DNA from: UBA5704 sp036264355
Lineage (GTDB): Bacteria > Acidobacteriota > Thermoanaerobaculia > Multivoradales > UBA5704
Reading direction: 5' to 3'
Length of the DNA stretch: 64,000 nt
Assembly: GCA_036264355.1 (NCBI GenBank)
Contig: DATARD010000151.1
Span: forward strand, 7,675 to 71,674
Shown: positions 16,010-24,883 of the stretch, one piece after another
How the letters are laid out: each line of letters starts with the position of its first letter
Numbering within the stretch: position 1 is the stretch's first letter
The notes under the pieces: generated by a model
Databases searched by the model: none
What the model was told of the DNA's origin: nothing
Seen by the model: only the letters and a program-made list of their open reading frames with translations
Position numbers and translations under genes: made by a program

Positions 16010-17971
16010 TCACGGCGGCGGAGTGTCCATCGTCGTCTTTATCTTTGACCTGTCTTTAGGTTTGATGAAGCTCCCGGAGTCCTTCCGGCTCGGGTCGGTC
16101 TTCCAAGCTTTCGATGGCTCTATATTGAAAGCGGCACCTTTCTTGCCATCGCCAAAACCCAGATTCGCGGGAAGGCGCTTCGCCTGTTTCGTGTCTTGAA
16201 TCCGCTTTGAGATCGACGGGGACTCTCGAACACCTGCAGCTTTTGTGTACGCCTCGACGGCCCCGTCAGTATCGCCCTGCGCGTTCTTCAAGTCTCCCTG
16301 AAGGCTAAATCCCTGCATGGCGAGCGATGGTATCTTTTGTAGCTGGCTCGCCAGGTTCGTCGTCGCCCCCGTCACGCGTGTATCCGTGAACGGATTGGTG
16401 CCGACCTCGGAATGTGCCTTGCTCACCTCGAGCGATTTGACCTCCACGCCTGGGAATACCTGCGGCTGACCTGCGAGCGTGGCGGACACGCTCGCCAGGT
16501 GGCGTACCGCCGGCACCTGCACGACGGCGGGCTCCGCCTTCTGGGCGTTCTGGAGCGCGCGCACGGCGAGGCCTGGCCAGTTGACGGCGTTCAGCAACTC
16601 GGCGGACAGCAGCCACTGCCCGCTCGGAGCCAAGTGAGGGTTGCGTTTGGCGATGCTGTCCTTGACGATGCCGACGAGGCGCTGGGCCGCCGCCGGGTCT
16701 TCCGCCCCCGCTCGCTTCAGCCGCTCCAGCTCCTGCGGGTCTGAAAGCGCGCCGTTCAGGTCGCGAGTCACCTCCAGCGCCGTCTCCCGCCGGGCTGTCT
16801 GCACGGCCGGCAGGTTCTGGATGCGCACGACAACCGTCTGGCTCGTCGGGATATCGGAAGTCAGCAGGAAGCGGTACTCGGCATCCTTCGCTCCGTAACC
16901 CACCACGAATTGGAGAGTGCGGGTGCTGTTGGGAGCGAGCTCGTCCGGCCCGGCTCCTGGAATGACGTAGAGCCCGTTGTCCGGAAACTGCGCCAGCGTG
17001 TATCGCAGCTTCGTGCCGCCCGCGTTCACCAGGCGGGCATCGCGCTTACCGAATGGGTCGTTCATCGTGAGCACGGCGTAATCCTTCTCCACCTGAAAAT
17101 CCGGCGTCTCAAGCTTTGCCACGAGCTGTTTGCCCAACACGTACTGCTTGAGCATCGTTGAGAGGAACACCATCGAGTCGTGACCCGGCCGATCCGGTTT
17201 CACGATCGTGAGGTGATCGGCTTCGATAGGCAGCGCCTGCTCATCGCAGAAGCGAGTGGCGCTCGACCAGGGTACCACCATGACCCCGTACGTGGGCTGT
17301 TTCTCGTAGGCGCAACGAATGGGCGGCCTTTTGGCCGCGTCGAGCGCTCTCCATTCGTCGTTGAGCAGGCGCAGGTAGCCGTTGCGATCGGCGGGCAGCA
17401 TTTGCTCCAGCGCGGGGTTCTTTGCCACCTTCCGCGCAATCGTCGTGATCTGGGAGCCCTCCTGGGGCGTGGCATAGAACAGGATGAGCGGCACGCGCTC
17501 AAGCATCTCACGGTGCGTCAATAGCTCTCGCAGCACGACCAGCCCGCCCATACTGTGCGCGACGAACACGATGGCCGGATAGTCGAGCACACCTTTGTTT
17601 CTGAGGTAGAGGTGCAGTCGGTTGGCGGCCTCCTGGATGTCGAAGGAGCCGGCGCCGATCATCTTGGAGGTATACCCGAAGGCTAACGAGTCGACCTTGG
17701 GCCCGAGATCAGGGTCCTTGTCGACGAGGTCGAAGAACGTCGTGCCGTTCGAGCTCGTCCAGGTCCCCAGCGTGTCGCCGAAGATGCCGTGGATGAACAC
17801 GAGGGCGACCTTGGCATGCGGATCTCTTTGGTGGACCCATTGCGGGTCGGTGGTGTTCGGGGTGACCGCCGAGGTGGACGGTGAGGTTCGAGAACCGGGA
17901 CAGGCGGTGAGGACGACGAGAACGGCGAAAAGCGCCGCCGCCCATGCTGCCAGCTCGATGGATCTATGCAT
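16010..17971 (-). CDS. Lipoprotein with alpha/beta-hydrolase (SERAC1/PGAP1-like) domain
   Basis: 653 residues from the ATG at 17971, which has GGGAGGCGGG upstream. The N-terminus is a lipoprotein signal with the lipobox region VVLTAC, so the mature protein is membrane-anchored. The hydrolase domain has FIHGIFGDTLGTW, the nucleophile elbow FVAHSMGG (Ser near 130) and a later DHLTIVKP/GHDS region that may hold the His. The last 350 residues are not recognised; they include a predicted beta region and a stretch (NAQGDTDGAVEAYTKA) like a single TPR helix pair, ending in a Lys-rich tail. Probably an envelope esterase or lipase. Confidence 0.7.
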   Translation of the reverse strand: MHRSIELAAWAAALFAVLVVLTACPGSRTSPSTSAVTPNTTDPQWVHQRDPHAKVALVFIHGIFGDTLGTWTSSNGTTFFDLVDKDPDLGPKVDSLAFGYTSKMIGAGSFDIQEAANRLHLYLRNKGVLDYPAIVFVAHSMGGLVVLRELLTHREMLERVPLILFYATPQEGSQITTIARKVAKNPALEQMLPADRNGYLRLLNDEWRALDAAKRPPIRCAYEKQPTYGVMVVPWSSATRFCDEQALPIEADHLTIVKPDRPGHDSMVFLSTMLKQYVLGKQLVAKLETPDFQVEKDYAVLTMNDPFGKRDARLVNAGGTKLRYTLAQFPDNGLYVIPGAGPDELAPNSTRTLQFVVGYGAKDAEYRFLLTSDIPTSQTVVVRIQNLPAVQTARRETALEVTRDLNGALSDPQELERLKRAGAEDPAAAQRLVGIVKDSIAKRNPHLAPSGQWLLSAELLNAVNWPGLAVRALQNAQKAEPAVVQVPAVRHLASVSATLAGQPQVFPGVEVKSLEVSKAHSEVGTNPFTDTRVTGATTNLASQLQKIPSLAMQGFSLQGDLKNAQGDTDGAVEAYTKAAGVRESPSISKRIQDTKQAKRLPANLGFGDGKKGAAFNIEPSKAWKTDPSRKDSGSFIKPKDRSKIKTTMDTPPP

Positions 17972-18213
17972 CCCGCCTCCCTGGGAGTTGGCTTGGGCCG
18001 CCCCTCCCGAACCCATAGGACAGTCTACCATTTCTACCTCACCGACAGATGCCCTTTGCGAACGGCAGGGCCTCTCCACTTCGGCTATGTATCAGTCGCG
18101 CGACGCTCCGCGACCTCGGCATCCAAGCGGGCATCTGGCCCGTTCCGGTCGAGATGATGAGGCTGCCGCGACTCTCGCCGGCTGGAATCGCGCGGCGCTC
18201 GAACGCCAGCCGT

Positions 18214-18765
18214 CTACCCAACCCGGGTAGGCTTCCCGAACGTGGCAAGCTTGCTTCGCAGATCGGAGCGTGAAGCCCGGCAAAGGTTTCCCCCGGTGAA
18301 AAAGGGATCGGTCGTGACTTCACGCCTCGCGTATGGCGGAGGCTGGATCGACATCAGCTCGGCGAGCCCCTCCGCCTCGGTCTCACACAGGATCAACCCG
18401 TCCAACTCGCCCTCGAAGACGTCGATCGAGAATGCCCGGCCGTGATCGATGTGATAATGACGGGTCTTTCTGAGCCGATCTCCCTCCAGAGCGTCGAGGA
18501 GCTCGTACTCTCTCGTTGACAGGAGAATCCGGCTGATGGTCTGAAAATAGGGCGAATCCGACTCAGACTTCTTGGTCAATTTGATGATCCGCCGCCCGGT
18601 GTCCGAGTCGGTCAGGATTCTCAGCCGCAGTCTGGAATGACGGAGGTATTTGTCCTCGAAAGTCTTGGAGTACGGTTCGACCGCGCTCCTCCAGTCCGCC
18701 TCGGGTGGAACGAGGAACCTTCTCTCGTACTCGACGCGCGTGTACTTCGTCTCTTCGGCATCCAT
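18214..18765 (-). CDS. CYTH-domain protein
   Basis: 183 residues from the ATG at 18765, with GAGGTGA upstream; an in-frame GTG 45 bases earlier is possible. It opens with VEYERRFLV, a variant of the CYTH ExExK strand, and continues with alternating charged strands (RLRLRI, RIIKLTKK, AFSIDVFEGELDGLILCETEAE) typical of the triphosphate-tunnel barrel. Relatives act on inorganic or organic triphosphates; the substrate here is unknown. Divergent from the RiPP-like precursor gene, 112 bases apart, so a shared promoter region is possible. Confidence 0.7.
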   Translation of the reverse strand: MDAEETKYTRVEYERRFLVPPEADWRSAVEPYSKTFEDKYLRHSRLRLRILTDSDTGRRIIKLTKKSESDSPYFQTISRILLSTREYELLDALEGDRLRKTRHYHIDHGRAFSIDVFEGELDGLILCETEAEGLAELMSIQPPPYARREVTTDPFFTGGNLCRASRSDLRSKLATFGKPTRVG

Positions 18766-18877
18766 GTCTGACGTCACCTCGCGCGGCTCGCCCCAGGGAT
18801 GGCTCAGCACCTTTCTTAGAGGGAAAGCCTGCCGGCCTCAATCTCGACCGCCGGCATCTCTCCAGGGGAGCCAAGCC

Positions 18878-19039
18878 ATGAAGAAAGCGTTCAAGCCATC
18901 GAAGCTGAGTCTCAACCGTGAGACACTTCGTCGCCTCAACACGCACGAGTTGCAGCCGGTGGCGGCAGGATTCACCGGCCCCGACTCCCGCTGCACCTCC
19001 CTGGTCTGCCCCACGAGGCCCTCGGTCTGCCCCTGCTGA
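18878..19039 (+). CDS. Orphan Cys-rich RiPP precursor-like peptide
   Basis: 53-residue peptide. Its leader reads KLSLNRETLRRLNTHELQPVAAG, matching the KLxLNxETLRxL...ELxxVxGG pattern of class I lanthipeptide-type precursors. The core has four Cys (C39, C44, C51, C53) and several Ser/Thr, enough for thioether or disulfide rings. ATG with AGGGGAG 8 bases upstream. No LanB, LanC or other modifying enzyme lies within the window near it, so it is either orphan, served in trans, or a small secreted Cys peptide. Confidence 0.6.
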   Translation: MKKAFKPSKLSLNRETLRRLNTHELQPVAAGFTGPDSRCTSLVCPTRPSVCPC

Positions 19040-19054
19040 TCGTTGTACCGCCTA

Positions 19055-19094
19055 ACTCCCCGGTACCAGGGCTTCGCCGCCGGGACCGGGGAGT
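19055..19094. terminator. Bidirectional hairpin between precursor and aldo/keto reductase genes
   Basis: Perfect 10-bp arms ACTCCCCGGT/ACCGGGGAGT around a 20-base loop, lying between two converging genes. No U tract. Confidence 0.5.
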
Positions 19095-19109
19095 CGTCTC
19101 TCCTCCACT

Positions 19110-19955
19110 CTACAACGTCGGCACGCCCTTCCGCCGCGGCCCGCGCGGGAAGGCCCGGTCGAGACGACGCACTTCGTCCTCGCTGAGCTCGATTTCGGCT
19201 GCCGCGGCATTGTCCGCCGCGTGCTCCGCGTTCGCGGCTTTGGGGATGGCGAAAAGAGAGGGCAGGCGTAGCAGGAAGGCGAGGGCGATCTGGTGCGGGG
19301 TGGCGCCGCGGGCCTTGGCGATCTCGGCCAGGACCCGGCCGCCCGCGCTCCCGGGCGAGGGGAATTCGCCCGAGCCGAAGGGACTGTAGGCCACCACGGC
19401 GATGTCGTGCTCGGCACAGAAGGGGATCACCGCGTGCTCGATGGCCCGCTCCTGCAGATGATAGAGGACCTGGTTGCAGGCCACCCGGTCCGGGCCGGCG
19501 AGGGCCACGGCACGGGCGAGCCCCTCCTCGTCGAAGTTGCTCAAGCCCCAGGAGCGAATCTTTCCCGCCGCCACCAGCTCCTCGAAGGCGGCGAGGGTGT
19601 CCTTGAGGGGGTAGGAGCCCGGCCAGTGGAGGAGATAGCAGTCCAGGTGATCGGTCCGCAGGCGATGGAGGGAGCGGCCGCAGGCCTGGACGGTGCCGCG
19701 CCGCGAGGCGTTCTGCGGCAGCACCTTGCTCACCAGGAAAACCTCGTCGCGCCGGCCGACGAGAGCCTCCCCCACGATCTCCTCCACCCTGCCGTCGCCG
19801 TACATCTCCGCCGTGTCGACGTGGGTCATCCCCGCGTCCAAGCCGCGCCGCAGGGCCGCGAGGGCCGCACGGCGGTCGTCCCGCTCCAGGTTCCAGGTCC
19901 CCTGGCCGACGACGGCCACCTCCTCACCGATCGGTCCGAACGCGCGCGTCTTCAT
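19110..19955 (-). CDS. Aldo/keto reductase
   Basis: 281-residue NADPH-dependent oxidoreductase, normal family length. The catalytic tetrad is visible: Asp in THVDTAEMYGDG with Tyr five residues on, Lys in FLVSKV, and His in YLLHWPG. Cofactor-binding stretches VVAYSPFGSGEF and IPKAANAEHAADN are in place. ATG with GGGAGGAGCAGAG upstream. Substrate not predictable. Confidence 0.9.
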   Translation of the reverse strand: MKTRAFGPIGEEVAVVGQGTWNLERDDRRAALAALRRGLDAGMTHVDTAEMYGDGRVEEIVGEALVGRRDEVFLVSKVLPQNASRRGTVQACGRSLHRLRTDHLDCYLLHWPGSYPLKDTLAAFEELVAAGKIRSWGLSNFDEEGLARAVALAGPDRVACNQVLYHLQERAIEHAVIPFCAEHDIAVVAYSPFGSGEFPSPGSAGGRVLAEIAKARGATPHQIALAFLLRLPSLFAIPKAANAEHAADNAAAAEIELSEDEVRRLDRAFPRGPRRKGVPTL

Positions 19956-20056
19956 CTCTGCTCCTCCCGTGCGCCACTATAACTCCCCTGGTGAGAAGAC
20001 AACATTGACTCCACGAGAGGACGGGGATAGTCTGTTTGGAATCCCGGGACCTCAAT

Positions 20057-20410
20057 ATGTCTCCTGAACCTGTCACCAACCACTGCCCCTATTGCCATCG
20101 GGCCATGCAGGTGACCCGGATGAGCTGTCCCTCCTGCGAGATCTCGGTCGACGCCGGCTTCCCGGCGCCGCGTCTGGCCCGGATTCCGGTGGAGCACCAG
20201 CGCTTCATCGAGATGTTCGTCCTGGCGAGCGGCAACCTGAAGGCCATCGCCGAACAGGCGGGAGTGTCCTATCCCACCGTCCGCTCGCGGCTCGACAAGA
20301 TCATCGAGGCATTGCGGCTGGTGATCCTGGAGAGCAGCGGGGACCGCGACGAGGCCTTCGACGACAAGGAGAGGACCGAAGCCGCAGCCCGTCTGATCAA
20401 AGCGATCTGA
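20057..20410 (+). CDS. DUF2089-family zinc-ribbon/HTH protein
   Basis: 117 residues from the ATG (an in-frame TTG lies 21 bases upstream). The N-terminus has CPYCHRAM and CPSCEI, four Cys forming a zinc ribbon. The C-terminal half, NLKAIAEQAGVSYPTVRSRLDKIIEAL, is a helix-turn-helix similar to sigma region 4. The family is thought to regulate transcription. The downstream TPR protein gene is 70 bases away on the same strand and may be its target or partner. Confidence 0.8.
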   Translation: MSPEPVTNHCPYCHRAMQVTRMSCPSCEISVDAGFPAPRLARIPVEHQRFIEMFVLASGNLKAIAEQAGVSYPTVRSRLDKIIEALRLVILESSGDRDEAFDDKERTEAAARLIKAI

Positions 20411-20480
20411 GGCCCGTCGTCGTTTTCGGCGGGTGCCTGCAAATTGTTGTAACTCTGGTCTCACTCTTGCGTATATTGAG

Positions 20481-21740
20481 ATGAGCGATTGGCTCAACGA
20501 CGCGTGGAGTCAGAGCAAGAGACCTGTGGCGAATTTCAAGAATTTTCGACTCCTGGCAGGAAGTGCGGGGCGGAGCAACGCGGAAGCGAAGCGGCTGGAC
20601 CAGTTCCTCACCGACTTGGCGGACCCGGGCCTCATCGGTTCGCTGAAGCGCGAGGAGCAGGGCCGGCGCCGGCGCCTCACGGCCATCACGCTGCTCGTGG
20701 GAGTGCTCCTTGGAGCCTCCGGGTTCTGGCTGGCGTTCGACGTGCGGAGGACCGCGCACGATCCGCCTTCCAAACCCACCGAGGAGACGGCCCGCACCCT
20801 GGTCACCCATGGGAGCTCCCTGGCCTGGTCGAAGGAGCTCCCGAAGGCCTTGCGCGAGCTCCGGCTCGCCACCGAGCTCGCCCCCGGAATGGTGGAGGCC
20901 TGGGACGCTCTGGCGATCACCTACTTCTACAGCGGCCAGACTCACGAAGCCGTTCGCTGCTGGCGCCGCTGTCTCGAAATCGAACCCGGCCACGAGCGGA
21001 GCTTCCACAACCTCGGGGACATCTACTTCTACTCCGGCCGCTACAAGGAGGCCGAGGAATACTGGCTGAAGGCCGACGCCGACCGGGCCGTCGCCCGGGT
21101 GCGGCTGCTGGAGGGGCGGATGCAGGAGGCCATCCCTCTCGTGCGCAAGCTCGCTTCAGAGCGGCCGGACGACCGCTGGATTCAGGTCATGAAGCAGGCG
21201 GTGGACGGTGGGCAGCTCACGCCTTATCTGCGCTGGCGGCTCGAGCCCGGCTATCTGTTGAGCTGGGACCCCGAGACCACACGGGGGTGGCGTCTGTTCT
21301 ACGAGGAGCGCTACAGCGAGGCCTCGGCCCTGTTCACCCAGGTGCTCGCCAGGCACCCTGGAGACGGCGCGGCCCTGCTCGGCAAAGGCTGGTGCCTGCA
21401 GAAGATCGGCAGCCACTTCGAAGCCCGTCCCTACTTCGAGCGTGTGCTGGCGAAATGGCCCGCCAACTATGCGGCCCTGAACGGCCTCGGCTGGGCGTTG
21501 AAAGACGAGAAGCAGACCGAGGGCGCCCTGAAGGCGTGGGAACAGGTGCTGGACCACCGGCCCGACAATGTCGAGTCATCCGAGGCTCGCAAGGGGATCG
21601 GGATGGTCTACTACGAGCGGGGCGACTACTTCAGGGCGAACCTCTATCTCTCCGAGTGCGTCCTGAAGAACTCCGAGGACAAAGAGGCCGCCAAGCTTCT
21701 GGCGGAGACGGCGCGGAAGCTCTCGCCGCAACCGCAGTGA
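20481..21740 (+). CDS. Membrane-anchored TPR protein
   Basis: 419 residues from the ATG of MSDWLND. One transmembrane helix (LTAITLLVGVLLGASGFWLAF, split by few polar residues) lies near 70-90, followed by multiple tetratricopeptide repeats. Recognisable TPR helices include AWDALAITYFYSGQTHEAV, HNLGDIYFYSGRYKEAEEYW, LNGLGWALKDEKQTEGALKAW and IGMVYYERGDYFRANLYL. Probably a periplasmic scaffold. No good SD; a TATATT box lies directly before the start, which might mean a leaderless transcript. Confidence 0.75.
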   Translation: MSDWLNDAWSQSKRPVANFKNFRLLAGSAGRSNAEAKRLDQFLTDLADPGLIGSLKREEQGRRRRLTAITLLVGVLLGASGFWLAFDVRRTAHDPPSKPTEETARTLVTHGSSLAWSKELPKALRELRLATELAPGMVEAWDALAITYFYSGQTHEAVRCWRRCLEIEPGHERSFHNLGDIYFYSGRYKEAEEYWLKADADRAVARVRLLEGRMQEAIPLVRKLASERPDDRWIQVMKQAVDGGQLTPYLRWRLEPGYLLSWDPETTRGWRLFYEERYSEASALFTQVLARHPGDGAALLGKGWCLQKIGSHFEARPYFERVLAKWPANYAALNGLGWALKDEKQTEGALKAWEQVLDHRPDNVESSEARKGIGMVYYERGDYFRANLYLSECVLKNSEDKEAAKLLAETARKLSPQPQ

Positions 21741-21869
21741 CTCTTCGTGTCCTTGTCGTCCCTGCTCCCTGTTGTCCTTTGTGTCTTTGCTTCCCCGGAG
21801 TCCGGGCGGCCAGCTTCTCGGATATCCTCCTCCGCGTCGAGCACCAGAGCCCGAGACGAGAAGACTCCC

Positions 21870-22670
21870 ATGACCCTCCCTCAGGCCCTGATCCTCATCG
21901 CCGCGTCCTTCGGCGCCGGCGTCATGAACGCCATGGCTGGCGGCGGGACGATCCTCACCTTCCCGGCGCTGGTCTTTCTGGGCCTGCCGTCCATCGCCGC
22001 CAATGCCACGTCGACCGTCGCCCTCCTGCCTGCCTCGCTGACCAGCCTCTACGGCTTCCGCGACGACGTGCGGACGTATCAGGGATGGCTGAAGCGGCTG
22101 TTCCTGCCCAGCCTGATCGGCGGCGCCGTGGGCTCCGTGCTCCTGCTGCGCACGCCGGAGAAGACGTTCGCCTCCCTGGCGCCGCTGCTGATCCTCTTCG
22201 CCACCGTCCTATTCATGGCGCAGGGGCTCTTCGCCCGCTGGAGCGCGACACGGAAGACCGACCCGGTGCCGGCCGCGCCGGCCGCGCAGGACGATCCCTC
22301 GCCGGGGCGCTGGACCCTGGCCATCCTCCTCCAGCTCGGAGTCGCCGTCTATGGCGGTTATTTCGGCGCCGGGATCGGCATCCTCATGCTCGCTCTGCTG
22401 GGCTTCCTCGGACTGGCCAACATCCACGCCGCCAACGGCATCAAGAATTTCTTGGGCTTCTGCATCAACGTCGTGGCGGCAGCCTACTTCATCTTCAAGG
22501 GTGCCGTGGTCTGGCCTGCGGCTTTGGTCATCGTGGGCGGCGGCGCCGTGGGGGGCTACGCCGGCGCCCGCTTCGCGAAGCGCATCGGCCGGGAGAAGGC
22601 GCGGGTCGCCGTGGTGGTCATCGGCCTCGTGGTGACGGCGATCCTGTTCTGGCAGCGGGCGACGAAGTGA
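21870..22670 (+). CDS. TauE/SafE-family sulfite/anion exporter
   Basis: 266 residues from the ATG of MTLPQALIL; the frame is open further up but lacks family similarity there. Eight hydrophobic segments, with the family glycine-rich repeats GAGVMNAMAGGGTILTFPAL near the N-terminus and YGGYFGAGIGILML in the second half. Members export sulfite, sulfoacetate or other small anions. The 3' end overlaps the convergent ATPase gene by 53 bases. Confidence 0.85.
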   Translation: MTLPQALILIAASFGAGVMNAMAGGGTILTFPALVFLGLPSIAANATSTVALLPASLTSLYGFRDDVRTYQGWLKRLFLPSLIGGAVGSVLLLRTPEKTFASLAPLLILFATVLFMAQGLFARWSATRKTDPVPAAPAAQDDPSPGRWTLAILLQLGVAVYGGYFGAGIGILMLALLGFLGLANIHAANGIKNFLGFCINVVAAAYFIFKGAVVWPAALVIVGGGAVGGYAGARFAKRIGREKARVAVVVIGLVVTAILFWQRATK

Positions 22671-23238
22671 GGCCCGCGCAAAGATCGTAGAGCTCCCGCA
22701 GCGCATCGCGGACGTTGCCGCCATGGCGGACGTGGAGCTCCTCGGCGGACGGCAGCCGCCCGGCCTCCTCCCCTCCAACCAGATCGGCGACGATCCCCGC
22801 CAACAGCTCGGGCGTGGTGCGGCATTCGTGGAGAGTCGGCAGCAGGCCGGGTCGGTGGGAGGTGATCACCAGCCCGCCGGCGGCGCGGCTGCGGGTGCGG
22901 ACCTCCAGCCAGGCGAGGCGGCCGAGCTGCTCGGCGCCGTCGACGAGCAGGACGTCCCGCGCCGTGAGGCCCCGGAAGAGCGTCCCCCGCTGCGCTGCGG
23001 ACAGCCGGCGGTCGCCTTCGTGGAGGGTGACCAGCCGAGTCCGCAGCCCGCGTCCTTCCAGCCGCCGGGCCAGCTCCTCCAGCAGGGTGGTCTTGCCCCG
23101 GCCGTGGGGTCCCACCAGGGCGGCGCGGCAGCGCAGGGCGGCGAGGCGATCCAGCAGCTCCTCCCAGGTCGGCCCCGAGAGACGATACGGGATCGCTGCC
23201 AGGCGCTGGGCGGCGAAGGGATTGTCCCGCGCCCGCAC
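22618..23238 (-). CDS. Small P-loop ATPase, unknown role
   Basis: 206 residues, GTG start 3 bases after the preceding stop. Walker A is GPHGRGKTT near residue 43 and a Walker B-like DVLLVDGAEQL lies near 95, followed by a sensor-like LVITSHRPGL. The fold resembles the AAA/STAND-like ATPases that act as accessory switches. Third gene of a tight operon with the DUF3592 and arrestin-like proteins. Its 3' end overlaps the TauE gene. Confidence 0.6.
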   Translation of the reverse strand: MRARDNPFAAQRLAAIPYRLSGPTWEELLDRLAALRCRAALVGPHGRGKTTLLEELARRLEGRGLRTRLVTLHEGDRRLSAAQRGTLFRGLTARDVLLVDGAEQLGRLAWLEVRTRSRAAGGLVITSHRPGLLPTLHECRTTPELLAGIVADLVGGEEAGRLPSAEELHVRHGGNVRDALRELYDLCAGLTSSPAARTGSPSPRGR

Positions 23239-23241
23239 GGC

Positions 23242-23622
23242 CTACACCGCTGGAAAATGCGGCTGGAGCACGACCTCCCTCCGCCAGGGCGAGACGACGA
23301 TTTCGAGGCGGCCGGCCCGCGCGCCGGGCTCGGCCACCACCTCCAGGGCCCAGATCAGCGAGATGAGCTTGCCCGAGAAGCTGTACGGCCCCGCGGGCAG
23401 GGGGATGCTGAAGCTGCGGCGGTCCTGGAGAGCCGGATCGGGGAATGGCACGGTCGTCACCACGCCCACGTCCTGATTCCCCTTGCCCTGCGTGTACCAG
23501 AAGAGGCGCAGCTCGATCGACCGCGCGGGCTTCTCGAGCTGCCAGGAGGCCGTGCCCTCCACCGTCTCGCCGGGTGCGAAGACCGTGGCGCCGTCGCGGG
23601 TCTCGATCTGGATCTGCTCCAT
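23242..23622 (-). CDS. Arrestin-like beta-sandwich protein
   Basis: 126 residues, all-beta, with GATVFAPGETVEGTASWQL near the N-terminus, a phrase common to arrestin/Spo0M-like folds. It has no signal peptide or membrane segment. Its ATG overlaps the upstream stop (ATGA-type), implying coupled translation with the DUF3592 protein, whose own C-terminal region has a similar beta-sandwich pattern (TLAAGESGYLQWSF). Function unknown. Confidence 0.5.
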   Translation of the reverse strand: MEQIQIETRDGATVFAPGETVEGTASWQLEKPARSIELRLFWYTQGKGNQDVGVVTTVPFPDPALQDRRSFSIPLPAGPYSFSGKLISLIWALEVVAEPGARAGRLEIVVSPWRREVVLQPHFPAV

Positions 23623-24824
23623 CAGGCTCCCCTTCCCGGCCGCACCAGCACCTCGTACTCGTCATCCGAGTCCGGCCAGCCCGGAATGTCGCCATGCGCC
23701 TTCAGCGCCCAGCGGATCTTGTTGTGGGGCGCGGAGAAGGACGGCATGCTGTCGGCCGGCACGGCGAAGCTCGCGCCGCCGCTCGGGATCTCCAGCTCCT
23801 GCCGGGTGTCCACCAGCGTCAGGGTGGCGAAGACCGCCTTGTCGGTGTAGGTGTTCGTCCCTCGCCGGTAGCGGGCCTCCTCCCGCCCTTCGAGCACGAT
23901 GGTGAGCCGCTTCACCCCGCCGCCCCCGCTGCTGAAGCTCCACTGCAGATAGCCGCTCTCGCCGGCGGCGAGGGTGCCGGGGGTCAAAGTGAGATGGAGC
24001 CGCGGGTTGAACAGGATGAGGAACTGGCGGCCGGCGGCGAAGATCAGGCCGAGCCCGATCAGCACGAAGGGGACCAGGAACAGGGTCAGGCAACCGTCGG
24101 GCCCTCCCGTGCGCCAGCCCTTGGCGGCCTGCCAGACGAAGACCGAGATGATGCCGTTCCAGAACAGGGCGACGAGGATCAGGGCGATGAGCTTCCCCAA
24201 CGGCGTGGCCGCCGGCTTCAGCTCCAGCGATCCACCGGCGGCCCCCCCGAGGACGGCCGGCGCCTGGACGCCGAACGCCTCCGCCGGCGCCATGGGGAGC
24301 GCCGTGGCCGCGGCCCGCGCCCGCTGGCTCATGCGCAGCGACCAGACGATGCCGCCGGCGCCGATGAGCAGGAAGGCGAGGGGGACGAGGCCGATGAGCC
24401 ACTCGGCGGCGGGCTCGCGGCTCAGCACCGCCTGGTCGGGATGGGCCGGATCGACCCAGCAAGAGACGCGGGCGCCCGGCGGATAGCGGGCCACGATCTC
24501 CTCCTTCCCCGTCCGCCCGCTCGACGAGCCGCCGAGGAAGCCATAGCGGTCGGACTGGTAGGCTCTGCCGTCGAGGACGTAGGTGTAGACGACGTCGACG
24601 CTGTAGGTCGTGCTGTCCGACCCCGAGTGCGTGCCGACCTGGCTGGAGAGCACCGTGCAAGTCGTCTCCTGCCACGATCGGGCGGCGACGTAGCTCATCA
24701 CCGGGCGCAGAGTGACGAAGTAGAAGGCTGCGAGCCCCACCAGGAAGAAGACGGCGAAGAACAGCACCAGGCAGCCGCTGGGGAAGCTGCCGCCGCGCCG
24801 GCTCGATAAGGGCTGGGTGACCAT
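23622..24824 (-). CDS. DUF3592-type membrane protein
   Basis: 400 residues with a hydrophobic N-terminal helix (LVLFFAVFFLVGLAAFYFV). A DUF3592-like periplasmic domain follows (SWQETTCTVLSSQV...YSVDVVYTYVLDGRAYQSDRYGF, ending PPGARVSCWVDPAHPDQAVL). Then come a helix near 145, two more near 220 and 255, and a cytosolic beta-rich C-terminal domain. First gene of a three-gene operon with the arrestin-like protein and ATPase. Role unknown; the set looks like a membrane sensor with cytosolic partners. Confidence 0.65.
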   Translation of the reverse strand: MVTQPLSSRRGGSFPSGCLVLFFAVFFLVGLAAFYFVTLRPVMSYVAARSWQETTCTVLSSQVGTHSGSDSTTYSVDVVYTYVLDGRAYQSDRYGFLGGSSSGRTGKEEIVARYPPGARVSCWVDPAHPDQAVLSREPAAEWLIGLVPLAFLLIGAGGIVWSLRMSQRARAAATALPMAPAEAFGVQAPAVLGGAAGGSLELKPAATPLGKLIALILVALFWNGIISVFVWQAAKGWRTGGPDGCLTLFLVPFVLIGLGLIFAAGRQFLILFNPRLHLTLTPGTLAAGESGYLQWSFSSGGGGVKRLTIVLEGREEARYRRGTNTYTDKAVFATLTLVDTRQELEIPSGGASFAVPADSMPSFSAPHNKIRWALKAHGDIPGWPDSDDEYEVLVRPGRGA

Positions 24825-24883
24825 GAGGACGGGTGGATTGTACGACGGAAGCGGAACGCCTGGGTCAGACCGTGTTCACGCTT

